From positions 1-32,710 of the forward strand of contig UQPV01000031.1 of the NCBI GenBank assembly GCA_900543035.1: 32,710 bases of DNA. Direction: 5' to 3'. Under the pieces are notes generated by a model. The model was given only the letters and a program-made list of their open reading frames with translations. It had not been told where the DNA came from and searched no databases. Each line of letters opens with the position of its first letter. Position 1 is the stretch's first letter. A program made the translations under genes and the position numbers. Positions 23,741 to 31,692 of this stretch are shown piece by piece. This stretch comes from an uncultured Solobacterium sp. GTDB lineage: Bacteria > Bacillota_I > Bacilli_A > Erysipelotrichales > Erysipelotrichaceae.

Positions 23741-24580
23741 TCAGCTGCGGCGTTCTCTCAGCTGATCGAACAGAGACAGCAGTCCCTGTGTATCCAGGTG
23801 AAGCTGCGCGCACAGCGCCTTTGCCTCACGATAGCACGCATCGCTCAGCGCACGTGCATCCTCCACGCTCATCAGGGTGACGAAGGTGGCCTTGTGGTTG
23901 GCGATGTCGCTGTTCGATTTGCCTAGCTGCTGCTGGCTCTCCGTCACATCCATCACATCATCCTGGATCTGGAAAGACAGCCCGATCAGGCTGCCGATCT
24001 GTTTCAGGATCGGCAGATCTTCCTCATGTCCTGCCAGCACGGCCGCGCACAGCAGCGGCAGCGTGAGCAGACAGCCGGTCTTGTGCAGATGGATCTCCTC
24101 CAGCTGCGCCCTGTCCAGCTCTTGCATTGCTTCGGCTGCGATATCGAGCGTCTGGCCCAGGATCATGCCGCCGCTGCCGCTGTATTCGCTGAGCAGGGAG
24201 ACGAGCTTCACCTTCTGCGCATCCGTGCACGCGCAGCGCAGGACGATCGAAAAGGCGTCCGTGAGCAGGCCGTCCCCAGCTAGGATGGCCGTCGCCTCAT
24301 CGAAGGCGATATGACAAGTCTTGCGCCCGCGGCGCAGCGTATCGTCATCCATGGCCGGCAGATCGTCGTGGATCAGCGAATATGTATGGATCATCTCGAT
24401 GGCTGCGGCGCAGGGATAGCCCACCTGCTCAGGCAGGCCGTATCCGCGCAGCGCGGCAAACAACAGCCGCGGGCGCACGCGCTTTCCCCCGCCGAGCAGG
24501 GAATAAAACATCGCCTCCACCGTGCGCGAAGGCGTGCATCCTTCTTTCAGCGAACGCAGATACGCTTCAAAATCAGACAT
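23741..24580 (-). CDS. ispA: Farnesyl/geranyl diphosphate synthase
   Basis: Short-chain trans-prenyl diphosphate synthase of 279 residues, making farnesyl diphosphate for undecaprenyl and quinone chains. First Asp-rich motif DDLPAMDDD (about 73-81), the GKRVRPRL substrate-binding segment, and second Asp-rich motif DDVMD with QIQ before it. The preceding IHTYSLIH and the two-residue insert in the first motif are of the bacterial FPP synthase type. It overlaps xseB by 8 bases. Confidence 0.94.
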   Translation of the reverse strand: MSDFEAYLRSLKEGCTPSRTVEAMFYSLLGGGKRVRPRLLFAALRGYGLPEQVGYPCAAAIEMIHTYSLIHDDLPAMDDDTLRRGRKTCHIAFDEATAILAGDGLLTDAFSIVLRCACTDAQKVKLVSLLSEYSGSGGMILGQTLDIAAEAMQELDRAQLEEIHLHKTGCLLTLPLLCAAVLAGHEEDLPILKQIGSLIGLSFQIQDDVMDVTESQQQLGKSNSDIANHKATFVTLMSVEDARALSDACYREAKALCAQLHLDTQGLLSLFDQLRERRS

Positions 24581-24785
24581 CCTTCCCCTCCTCTTCTTTG
24601 ACCTCGCTCAATACGCTGACGCGCTGTTCGAACTGCTTGAGCCGGGCGTCGCACTGCTTGACCAGCTTCAGCCCTTCTTCAAACAGCGTGATGGCTTCTT
24701 CCAGCTCCACCTCGTTTTGATTGAGCCTGGCGATGATCTCGTCCAGCCTGTCCATGGACTGTTTAAATGATTCCTTCTTTGGCAT
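24573..24785 (-). CDS. xseB: Exodeoxyribonuclease VII small subunit
   Basis: Small helical subunit of 70 residues that assembles on XseA. The typical core FKQSMDRLDEIIARLNQNEV then LEEAITLFEEGLKLVKQC is complete. The ATG at 24785 is chosen because GGAGG lies six bases upstream; the ATG at 24791 would have no spacing. It overlaps the end of xseA and the start of ispA, which fits strict coupling. Confidence 0.95.
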   Translation of the reverse strand: MPKKESFKQSMDRLDEIIARLNQNEVELEEAITLFEEGLKLVKQCDARLKQFEQRVSVLSEVKEEEGKDV

Positions 24786-26109
24786 CGTCATCCTCCTCTG
24801 CAATCACTGCGTCTTTCACGCCGTCGCCAAAGCGCACGCGGATGCGGTCTCCGGCATGCAGCTCTGCCGCCGACCTGACGACGTGGCCGTCCTTGACGGT
24901 CATGGTATACCCGCGCCGCAGCACGGCGAGCGGGCTGTATGCGTCCAGCAAAGCGGCTCTGTCGGCCAGCTGCTGCCGCCGCTGCCGTCCAAGCGCCATG
25001 ATCCGCTCATCCAGCATCTCCTGCTGCTGCGCCAATGTCTTCTGCGCGCTCACTTGCCGCTGCTTCATGAGCTGCAGCATCATCTGCTGGCGGTGCGCAA
25101 GGCCCTCGCGCGTGTTCAGGATCTTCCACTTGGCCTGTTCCAGCTGCGTGCCTGCCCACGCCAGATGCATCTGCCACTCTGCCGCATAGGTGAGCGGATC
25201 CTTGAGATACCGGTTCTCCTTTGCGACGTCGAGCTGCCTTCTCGCCTGAGAAAGCATCGTCTGCAGACGTTCCTGCAGATATCTCGCGCTCTGATACAAA
25301 TTCATTTTAACATCCCTGATGTCGCATGTCACCATGCTGGCCGCGCCGGTCGGTGTGGGCGCGCGCAGATCGCTGACAAAATCCACCAGGGTGGTATCGC
25401 TCTCATGGCCGACCCCGCTGATGACGGGCGTGTTCAGCGCATAGATGCAATGCACCAGCGCCTCGCTGTTGAAGCCCCACAGATCCTCGATCGAACCGCC
25501 GCCTCTGACCAGCAGGATGCACTCATGCCCATCGCGGTCGGCACGCTGCAGCGCATCGATCAGCGAGGGCGCCGCATTGGCTCCCTGCACATAGGCAGGA
25601 TACAGCGTGACATCCGCCAGAGGCCATCGTCTGGCGATGGTGGAAAGCACATCGTGGATAGCTGCGCCCTCTTTGGCGGTCACCACCGCGATGTCGCAGA
25701 CATAGCGGGGCACCGGCTTTTTGTGCGCCTCGTCGAACCAGCCCTCCGTATGCAGCTTTTTCCTGAGCTCTTCATACTGCATATACAGATCGCCCAGCCC
25801 ATCGCTGCGGATGCTGCTGACATAGCACTGCACGCTGCCCTGTGCCTCATACATCGAAAGAGAGCCCCTGACGATGACCTTCATGCCATCGCGCACATTC
25901 ACGCGGCATTTAGATGCGTAGGAAGCAAACATCACGCACGACAGCCGTGCGCGTTCATCCTTCAGCGTAAAATACCAGTGTCCGCTGCGATGTCTGGTCA
26001 GATTGGAGATCTCTCCCTGGACGAGCATGCTGCTGAGATACGGATTCTGATCCAGCATGCCCTTGACGTATTTCACGATGGCGCTGACCGTGTAGACTCT
26101 CTCGTTCAT
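24763..26109 (-). CDS. xseA: Exodeoxyribonuclease VII large subunit
   Basis: Catalytic subunit of 448 residues of the bidirectional single-strand exonuclease VII. An N-terminal OB fold (YLSSMLVQGEISNLTRHRSG, HWYFTLKDERARL) is followed by the catalytic domain with VVTAKEGAAIHDVLSTIARR, LLVRGGGSIEDLWGFNSE and SGVGHESDTTLVDFV, then a coiled-coil stretch and a C-terminal YSPLAVLRRGYTM segment. The ATG at 26109 comes two bases after the nusB stop (TGAGATG). folD, between nusB and xseA in Bacillus, is missing. Confidence 0.97.
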   Translation of the reverse strand: MNERVYTVSAIVKYVKGMLDQNPYLSSMLVQGEISNLTRHRSGHWYFTLKDERARLSCVMFASYASKCRVNVRDGMKVIVRGSLSMYEAQGSVQCYVSSIRSDGLGDLYMQYEELRKKLHTEGWFDEAHKKPVPRYVCDIAVVTAKEGAAIHDVLSTIARRWPLADVTLYPAYVQGANAAPSLIDALQRADRDGHECILLVRGGGSIEDLWGFNSEALVHCIYALNTPVISGVGHESDTTLVDFVSDLRAPTPTGAASMVTCDIRDVKMNLYQSARYLQERLQTMLSQARRQLDVAKENRYLKDPLTYAAEWQMHLAWAGTQLEQAKWKILNTREGLAHRQQMMLQLMKQRQVSAQKTLAQQQEMLDERIMALGRQRRQQLADRAALLDAYSPLAVLRRGYTMTVKDGHVVRSAAELHAGDRIRVRFGDGVKDAVIAEEDDDAKEGII

Positions 26110-26110
26110 C

Positions 26111-26494
26111 TCAGAGCTGATCCAGCACGCCGTTGATCAGCCGGTAAGCCGGCTCATCGCAGTATTTCTTGGCCAGAGTGACCGCTTCATCGACCACGAT
26201 CGGCTTGGGCACGATCTCCAGGTCGATCTCACAGCACGCCATAAGCAGGATCGCCTGTTCGACATAGCCCAGGCGGTCAAAGGTCCATTCGCTGCTCAGA
26301 TGCTCGCTGATCTTCTTGATGTATGCGTCCTTATATTTGACGGTATCCATGGTGATCGTATACAGAAACTGATCGATCTCATTGCTCTCGGCATTCTCAT
26401 ATACACATTCACGGATATCCTTGTTCAGCAACAAGTGCTGGTAGAGAGAAGTCATCGCGATCTCTCTGAGTTTATGTCTGTTCATCGTTTCCAT
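26111..26494 (-). CDS. nusB: Transcription antitermination factor NusB
   Basis: All-helical RNA-binding protein of 127 residues that with NusE/S10 prevents early termination in rRNA operons. MNRHKLREIAMTSLYQ, the acidic middle and YCDEPAYRLINGVLDQL at the end are typical. The ATG at 26494 (METMNRHKL) has AGGAGG eight bases upstream; the ATG at 26485 is the alternative. A longer upstream frame runs through the 5'-nucleotidase gene and is not used. The start overlaps the end of that gene by 23 bases. Confidence 0.94.
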   Translation of the reverse strand: METMNRHKLREIAMTSLYQHLLLNKDIRECVYENAESNEIDQFLYTITMDTVKYKDAYIKKISEHLSSEWTFDRLGYVEQAILLMACCEIDLEIVPKPIVVDEAVTLAKKYCDEPAYRLINGVLDQL

Positions 26495-27422
26495 CACTAT
26501 TTCCTCCTGTCTGCTGCATGGCATTTGATTCGCTGCGGTAGGGCACTCTGGCGCTGGGCACCACCTCGCTGGCCGGTGATGCATGCGCATCCTGGTCATC
26601 AAAGAAGATGTGCGCGCCGAATTTCTGCAAGACGTCCCGCTTTGGCATGCCCCCTAGAAAAAACGCCTCGTCGATGCGGACATTCCATGCCCGCAGCGTC
26701 CGGATGACCCGCTCCCTGGCCGGGGTGTTGCGCGCCGTGACCAGCGCGGTGCGGATCGGAGAAGCGTCAGGCGGGAAGCTGTCCTGCAGACGGGACAGCG
26801 TCTTCAGGAAGCTGGCAAAAGGCCCCTTGGGCAGCGGCTTCCTGGCATTGGCCCGCTCATACTCCACAAAGGCGTCAAGGCCGTGTTCCTGATAGATCCG
26901 CTCCGACTCATCGGAGAAGAGCACGGCATCGCCGTCAAAGGCGATGCGGATCTGCTCGATCTCCTTTCGCTGATAATCATCGGCATGCGGATAGATGATA
27001 CCTGCCGCAAAACCGGCATTGACCGCGCTTTGCACATCCTCCTCATCCGCGGAAAGAAACAGATCCACCCCGAATGACGCCAGATAATTAGAGAGATTTT
27101 CCCCGCCGCTGAGCACCGCGCGGGTGATATCCAGCCCATAATGCTCGATGGAGCTGAACACGCGCAGCGAAGTATCGGCGCTGTTGCGCGACATGATGAT
27201 CACTTCCACCACATGTCTGCCGCTCAGCTCATTCAGCCGCAGCAATGCCTTGACCAGCGAAAATCCGCTGCCTGGCTCAAGCAGCTCATCCTCATGCGCG
27301 ATCTGATACTCGCTGTAGGCCTGAAGCCCCTCCTGTTCAAAGATCTCGTTTTCCTTGTGCAGATCGAACAGCGCGCGCGAAGAGATCCCGACGACCAGGC
27401 AGTCTTCCAGAGAAACCGGCAT
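26472..27422 (-). CDS. 5'-nucleotidase (cytosolic 5'-nucleotidase I-like family)
   Basis: Protein of 316 residues matching the bacterial members of the cytosolic 5'-nucleotidase family (HAD fold). Typical segments are LVVGISSRALFDLHKENEIF, EVIIMSRNSADTSLRVFSSI, HYGLDITRAVLSGGENLSNY, LFLSADEEDVQSAVNAG, AFDGDAVLFSDESERIY and FGAHIFFDDQDAH. It probably dephosphorylates nucleoside monophosphates. A GGGGGGTGG lies before the ATG at 27422, immediately after the Asp23 terminator. The tail after about 295 is Ser/Asn/Gln-rich and overlaps nusB. How it is transcribed is unclear, because no promoter fits between the terminator and the start codon. Confidence 0.85.
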   Translation of the reverse strand: MPVSLEDCLVVGISSRALFDLHKENEIFEQEGLQAYSEYQIAHEDELLEPGSGFSLVKALLRLNELSGRHVVEVIIMSRNSADTSLRVFSSIEHYGLDITRAVLSGGENLSNYLASFGVDLFLSADEEDVQSAVNAGFAAGIIYPHADDYQRKEIEQIRIAFDGDAVLFSDESERIYQEHGLDAFVEYERANARKPLPKGPFASFLKTLSRLQDSFPPDASPIRTALVTARNTPARERVIRTLRAWNVRIDEAFFLGGMPKRDVLQKFGAHIFFDDQDAHASPASEVVPSARVPYRSESNAMQQTGGNSDGNDEQT

Positions 27423-27442
27423 ATATCCACCCCCCTATATCC

Positions 27443-27468
27443 AAAAAAAGAAATCCGTCAGGATTTCT
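27443..27468 (-). terminator. Terminator after the Asp23 family gene
   Basis: AGAAATCC (27449-27456) pairs perfectly with GGATTTCT (27461-27468) over a four-base loop; on the minus strand seven T follow. It lies only some 20 bases before the next start codon. Confidence 0.9.
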
Positions 27469-27797
27469 CAGAAAATAAAGCCGACCACGCGGATATCGAT
27501 CTTATCCGGGGTATAGTCACTCATATGAGATATGCTTTCAAAGATCTTCTTCTGCAGCTTGCTGCAGACATCGCTAACGTTTGCAGTGTATTTTACCTTT
27601 ACCTCGATGGTCAGCACCATCTTTCCATCGACCAGCTTGCAGCCGATCGGATATTTGAACAGATTCGAGCTCTCGTTGAGCACGATGGCGTCATCCTCAT
27701 CGACGGCGATCTTCGCGATCGTCGTGAACACGGACTTGTTCAGGGCCACCACGCCGATCTCATTCTGCGTCTTGACCGAAATGTACTCCTGTGCCAT
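27468..27797 (-). CDS. Asp23/Gls24 family protein (YqhY-like)
   Basis: Small protein of 109 residues of the Asp23/Gls24 envelope-stress family. EYISVKTQNEIGVVALNKSV, VKVKYTANVSDVCSKLQKKI and the final DIRVVGFIF are typical. In Bacillus the family member yqhY lies between accBC and nusB and is linked to fatty acid synthesis; here accBC is missing but the place upstream of nusB is kept. The ATG at 27797 follows AGAAGGTGA; a longer frame from 27815 is less likely. Own promoter and terminator make it a single-gene unit. Confidence 0.88.
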   Translation of the reverse strand: MAQEYISVKTQNEIGVVALNKSVFTTIAKIAVDEDDAIVLNESSNLFKYPIGCKLVDGKMVLTIEVKVKYTANVSDVCSKLQKKIFESISHMSDYTPDKIDIRVVGFIF

Positions 27798-27817
27798 ATT
27801 TATCACCTTCTGCAAAC

Positions 27818-27826
27818 ATTATAGCA
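27818..27826 (-). promoter_or_regulatory. Extended -10 promoter of the Asp23 family gene
   Basis: Minus strand TGCTATAAT, about 21 bases before the ATG and directly after the spoIIIAH stop. The -35 place has a weak TTTTAA at 17 bases. Confidence 0.6.
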
Positions 27827-27830
27827 GAGT

Positions 27831-28331
27831 TCAGGCGCTTTTAAAAGCCACTTCAATCAAATAATTCCCGTTCAAGACACTGTATGTTTCGTTCATGACC
27901 TGCGTGACGGTCTCTTTGGCTTCCTCCTGGCCAAACAGCGTCACCCGGCATACGCCGTCACTGATCTCCACGGCGCAGTCCCATCCCTTTTCCTTCAGAT
28001 GGTCGATCGTCTGCTGCTGCAGCTGCGATATGCTCTCATTCTCTTCGATCGTCTGCAGCGCCGCTTCCTTTTCTGCCTCGCCGGATGCGCTGTCGGCCAT
28101 GACCGCCTGTGCCTCATTGAGCTTTTCGCTCATGCGTGCGGCGATCTCCTCCTGCATGGCCGCGCTTGTTTCTTCCGGCTGCGTCTGCTGTGCCTGCGCG
28201 TCTGCATTCTGTTCCTCTTGCGCGGTGTCGCTCATGACGCTGGTGACATCGCTGGGCAGCGTGACATAATACACGGAAAGCATCAGGATCAGCGAAAACA
28301 GTGTCAGAAAGGCCAGAGCCTGTTTTTTCAT
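27831..28331 (-). CDS. spoIIIAH: SpoIIIAH family protein
   Basis: Protein of 166 residues. The start KKQALAFLTLFSLILMLSVY is a single membrane helix very like SpoIIIAH, the mother-cell protein that meets SpoIIQ across the two membranes around the forespore. An acidic, Gln/Ala-rich stalk (about 30-90) leads to a small C-terminal domain with the beta-alpha pattern of the YscJ/FliF-like ring fold (CAVEISDGVCRVTLFG). The ATG at 28331 has GGAGGG upstream. The other spoIIIA genes, normally in one operon before it, are not nearby. A sigma-E-like CATAGGAT lies at 28362-28355. Confidence 0.85.
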   Translation of the reverse strand: MKKQALAFLTLFSLILMLSVYYVTLPSDVTSVMSDTAQEEQNADAQAQQTQPEETSAAMQEEIAARMSEKLNEAQAVMADSASGEAEKEAALQTIEENESISQLQQQTIDHLKEKGWDCAVEISDGVCRVTLFGQEEAKETVTQVMNETYSVLNGNYLIEVAFKSA

Positions 28332-28387
28332 CGGATTTCCCTCCTCGCTGTTCCATCCTATGCCGCTGCCGGCCCTGCTATGCCTGT

Positions 28388-29764
28388 TTAATGCCGTCCA
28401 AAGATCAGTGCGCAGCGCCGCAGCCATTCTTCATGATAGGCCTCGCGATACTGCATGAAATCACGGTAAGAGATCGTCCGCTGCTCCAGCTCCTCCACGA
28501 AGAGCACGAAATCCCGGTTGAGCTGGCTCATCTTGTCATCGTGCAGGATGTGGATCGTCCCGATGTGCACCAGAGAATCTGCCAGCATCTGCAGGCACTC
28601 CCGCTGCAGCACCTTCGCATCCTCCATCGGCAGCCGCACAAAGCTCGTGTTGAGCCAGTAATCATCCACCAGATAGTTTTTGATCACGCTGAGGAACATG
28701 CGGAAGTCGTTGATGTTGTTTCCCGGCTCGATCGCAAACAGCATACGGAAGAAGACATACCAGTCATAGTCGCTGTTGAGCACGCTGATCAGATACTTGC
28801 CCAGCGTATCGATGAACACATCCTCGCTGGCAAACTCTCCCTCCATGGTGAGGACGCTGGTAAAGTCAAGCTGGACGGAGTTGAGCTTGCGAAACGTATA
28901 GAACAGCGCGTTGATGCGGTCAGGCTGATTGCGGTTCATCTGCGCATCCTTCAGGAAGATGTAATGGCCCAGGATCTTCGAGGTATTCTTGATGTTCATC
29001 GAGAAGCCGACCGAATTCAGCAGCTTGCGGTTGAAGATATCGTTGATCCCCTTGGTGATGAGGCTCTCAAAGCTGTTCTGCGTCACCTCCAGATTGTTCT
29101 TGGAGGTATCCTGCATCTCATTGAAGATGATGTTCATCTGCCGGTCCACGATCGTCAGCGATGCTTTCAGAGAAGCGAGCAGCTCTTTCATGAAATCATC
29201 ATAAACGTAATAATTGGCATTCTTGTACACGAGCTTATGCTCGATTTCTCCCCAGAATGTGTCGACGAGCGATTTGATCTGCAGTTCGACATTGACGCAC
29301 CGGTCCTCCCGGCGGTAATGTCCGTCGATGCGGTAGATGGAAAAGCCGTTTTTCTGGATCTGCGGCTGATGCGAGCGGATATCCATGCTCAGCTGCGGAT
29401 ACTCCGGATGAAACCAGAAGCCCTCTTCATTCTGCTCGCTCAGCACGCTGCGCAGCTGAGCGAGCAGCTCGGACTCTTCGTGGATGAACCGGCATTCGAT
29501 GCTGACGCCGATCAGGTCGCTGAGGCTGTTCAGGATGTCTTCCGCACGCTCATATTTCATGTAGAAACGGTTGCGGATGATCTTCTCCCGCAGGCTCTCA
29601 CTGCCCTTGATGCGTCCTCTGACCTCCATGACCATCTCGTTGTCTTCCTTCAGCAGGCGCCGCAGCAGCCTGCGCACATCCTCCAGGCATGACTCATAAA
29701 AGGCTCTGTCGCTCTCTAACAGATCCACGGTCGCATCGATGATCTCAAATACTTTCAGACGCAT
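28388..29764 (-). CDS. RelA/SpoT synthetase-domain protein with long unknown C-terminal region
   Basis: Protein of 458 residues. Residues 45-185 fit the (p)ppGpp synthetase domain: R51-x-K53-xxx-S57-xxx-K61 at the ATP-binding site, D83 in SDLIGV, E160 in VELQIKS and WGEIEHKLVYKN (171-182). The usual Arg after the catalytic Asp is Ser88, and the GYxSxH guanine loop is altered to NGFSIYR (139-145). So the catalytic core is partly kept and activity is open. The remaining 270 residues are helical and I recognise no domain. No HD hydrolase, TGS or ACT domain is present. AAGGAGGA precedes the ATG at 29764, just after ribF. Confidence 0.75.
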   Translation of the reverse strand: MRLKVFEIIDATVDLLESDRAFYESCLEDVRRLLRRLLKEDNEMVMEVRGRIKGSESLREKIIRNRFYMKYERAEDILNSLSDLIGVSIECRFIHEESELLAQLRSVLSEQNEEGFWFHPEYPQLSMDIRSHQPQIQKNGFSIYRIDGHYRREDRCVNVELQIKSLVDTFWGEIEHKLVYKNANYYVYDDFMKELLASLKASLTIVDRQMNIIFNEMQDTSKNNLEVTQNSFESLITKGINDIFNRKLLNSVGFSMNIKNTSKILGHYIFLKDAQMNRNQPDRINALFYTFRKLNSVQLDFTSVLTMEGEFASEDVFIDTLGKYLISVLNSDYDWYVFFRMLFAIEPGNNINDFRMFLSVIKNYLVDDYWLNTSFVRLPMEDAKVLQRECLQMLADSLVHIGTIHILHDDKMSQLNRDFVLFVEELEQRTISYRDFMQYREAYHEEWLRRCALIFGRH

Positions 29765-29767
29765 AGG

Positions 29768-30706
29768 TCAATCCTCCTTCAGCCATTGCGGATGGCGTTC
29801 AAACAATGCGCGGACCGCTTCCCGATCGCTCTTCAGCTGCCAGATGAGCTCTTCTCCTGAATCAAAGCGCTTTTCCTCCCGGATGAAGCGGATGAAGCGA
29901 AAGACGACCGGCATGCCATAGATATTGTCCTCAAAATCAAAGATATTGGCTTCGATGCTCAGCGCGTCATTGGCAAATGTAGGGTTCTGGCCCACGTTGA
30001 TCATGGCCGGCCAGCGCTTTCCTTCCACCTCGACGCTGCCGGCGTAGACGCCTTTTCCAGGCAGCAGATAGGCATCATCCATCTGCAGGTTCGCCGTCGG
30101 AAAGCGCATGCGCCGCCCGCGCTGATAGCCATGCGCCACCTTTCCGCGGATGAAGTAGAAGCGGCCGAGCAGCCGCGACGCCATCTCCACCTCTCCCTCT
30201 TTGATCAGCTGTTCGATGCGTGAAGAGGAGATGCGGACGCCATCAAAGGTGATCGGCTCGATGACGCTGATGGCAAAGTCCTGCTGCTCCATCAGCGTTC
30301 TCGGGCTGCCCGCGCCATAACGCCCATAATGAAAATCATGGCCGCAGACAAGATGACGCACATGCATCTGGCTGAGCATGGCATGAAACGCATCTACCTC
30401 CAGCTGCGCCATCGCCTCGGTGAAGTCAAGGATGATGAACATCTGTATCCCTGCCTTCTCTGCCAATCGCTGGCGATCGGACATCGAGGTGAGGTGCGGC
30501 ACATCGTGCATGCCGCGCAGCGTGACCCAGGGGTCCGGGTCAAAGGTGATGAGCGCCGGCGTCAGGCCGGTCTGCGCAGCCAGCTGCACGACATTGCGCA
30601 CCAGTCCCATATGGCCGATGTGCAGGCCGTCGAAATAGCCGATGCAGGCGGCGATCTGCTCGCTCTGGGTCCATGCCTCGCCTACGCTCTTCTTCAAGAT
30701 CTTCAT
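29768..30706 (-). CDS. ribF: Bifunctional riboflavin kinase/FMN adenylyltransferase
   Basis: Makes FMN and then FAD from riboflavin. In the 312 residues the N-terminal adenylyltransferase has CIGYFDGLHIGHMGLV with the HxGH nucleotidyltransferase motif, TFDPDPW and ISSSRIEQLI; the C-terminal kinase has GRFYFIRGKVAHGYQRGRRM, FPTANL, GKGVYAG and INVGQNPTF. The ATG at 30706 has AGGTGA upstream; a GTG at 30715 directly after the truB stop is the alternative. truB-ribF is a common pair in Bacillota. Confidence 0.96.
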   Translation of the reverse strand: MKILKKSVGEAWTQSEQIAACIGYFDGLHIGHMGLVRNVVQLAAQTGLTPALITFDPDPWVTLRGMHDVPHLTSMSDRQRLAEKAGIQMFIILDFTEAMAQLEVDAFHAMLSQMHVRHLVCGHDFHYGRYGAGSPRTLMEQQDFAISVIEPITFDGVRISSSRIEQLIKEGEVEMASRLLGRFYFIRGKVAHGYQRGRRMRFPTANLQMDDAYLLPGKGVYAGSVEVEGKRWPAMINVGQNPTFANDALSIEANIFDFEDNIYGMPVVFRFIRFIREEKRFDSGEELIWQLKSDREAVRALFERHPQWLKED

Positions 30707-30715
30707 AGGCCTCAC

Positions 30716-31552
30716 CTACCAGATCCCGCGCACACAGCGATAGACATCGCCATGGCTGTATTCATAGATCGCCACGGCCTGTTCCTGATCATACATGCAG
30801 ATCCGTCCCTTGGGGACAGCGGCGTCCAGGTGCACGCTCTTCCCATTGTAGATATCCTGTATCGGGGCATAGCTGACCCGCGGCAGATGGGTCAGCAGCG
30901 TCTCCACGGGCAGAAGGGAGTAATCCCCCTCTTCCACCTGCTGCAGCGTACAGCAGTCATCCAGAGAAAAGCGGCCGACGCGGGAGCGGACCAAAGAGGA
31001 GAGACAGCCAAGATTGCCGCTGGCTTCCGCCATGTCCCGGCAAAGGCTGCGCACATAGGTGCCGCTGCTGCAGAAGACACGGAATTTCAGCGCCTGTTCG
31101 TCCAGCGCCTCCATCTCATAGACATCGATCGTCCGCAGCGGCCGTTCCACCTCTTCATGCGCTCTGGCATACTCATACAGCTTGCGGCCGTTGACGCGCA
31201 CGCTGGAGATCATCGGCGGGAGCTGCTGCTGTGTGCCGATGAAACGATCACACAACGCCTGAAAATTCGTGATCGGCGTGACTTCCTTCGTCTCCAGCAC
31301 CTCGCCCCAGATATCATCGCTCAGCGTGCGCTGCCCCAGGGCCATCGTCGCGATATATTCTTTATCCGTATCCGGAAGGAAAGGAAGCACCTTGCACGCC
31401 TTGCCGATGAGGACGAGCAATACGCCTGTCGCATCGGGATCCAAGGTCCCGCTGTGTCCGATCCGTTTGATATGCAGGATCCGGCGCAGACGGTTCACGA
31501 CATCGTGAGAGGTCATGCCGGCTTCCTTATTGATGAGCAATACTCCGTTCAT
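30716..31552 (-). CDS. truB: tRNA pseudouridine-55 synthase
   Basis: Enzyme of 278 residues that makes pseudouridine 55 in the T arm of tRNAs. The catalytic Asp is in IGHSGTLDPDATGVLLV; the substrate-recognition segments LPPMISSVRVNGRKLYEYAR and FCSSGTYVRSLCRDMAE follow, and a small C-terminal domain ends the protein. The ATG at 31552 lies six bases after AAGGTGA. It is the first gene of the truB-ribF-RelA/SpoT-like unit. Confidence 0.96.
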   Translation of the reverse strand: MNGVLLINKEAGMTSHDVVNRLRRILHIKRIGHSGTLDPDATGVLLVLIGKACKVLPFLPDTDKEYIATMALGQRTLSDDIWGEVLETKEVTPITNFQALCDRFIGTQQQLPPMISSVRVNGRKLYEYARAHEEVERPLRTIDVYEMEALDEQALKFRVFCSSGTYVRSLCRDMAEASGNLGCLSSLVRSRVGRFSLDDCCTLQQVEEGDYSLLPVETLLTHLPRVSYAPIQDIYNGKSVHLDAAVPKGRICMYDQEQAVAIYEYSHGDVYRCVRGIW

Positions 31553-31570
31553 GTTCAATCACCTTTTCCT

Positions 31571-31579
31571 ATTATAGCA
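31571..31579 (-). promoter_or_regulatory. Extended -10 promoter of truB
   Basis: Minus strand TGCTATAAT about 19 bases before the ATG; no good -35. Same 13-base surroundings as at dinB. Confidence 0.6.
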
Positions 31580-31611
31580 TAAAACTTTCATGCCGCCTGC
31601 CTTCCCTTTGC

Positions 31612-31628
31612 TTTCACATCATTTCACA
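31612..31628. repeat. Two direct repeats in the truB-ttcA intergenic region
   Basis: TTTCACA at 31612-31618 and 31622-31628, spaced ten bases start to start, one helical turn. They lie between the divergent promoters and could be a protein binding site. Confidence 0.35.
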
Positions 31629-31640
31629 ATTGCCGCGTCA

Positions 31641-31669
31641 TTGTAATTTTTCCGCGATTTGGCTATAAT
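31641..31669 (+). promoter_or_regulatory. Promoter of the TtcA-like gene
   Basis: TTGTAA (31641-31646), 17-base spacer, TATAAT (31664-31669). A perfect seven-base inverted repeat, TTTCCGC (31649-31655) and GCGGAAA (31673-31679), encloses the -10 and the expected start site. Confidence 0.8.
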
Positions 31670-31692
31670 GTTGCGGAAAGTGAGTTGACACG

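Noticed and set aside
24721..26136. A 471-codon open frame on the plus strand opposite xseA/xseB
   Set aside because: It is the antisense shadow of two clear genes, with His/Gln/Arg-rich composition typical for such frames and no domain. The same holds for the long plus-strand frames at 28301-29692, 30329-31582, 7804-9003 and 19913-20968.
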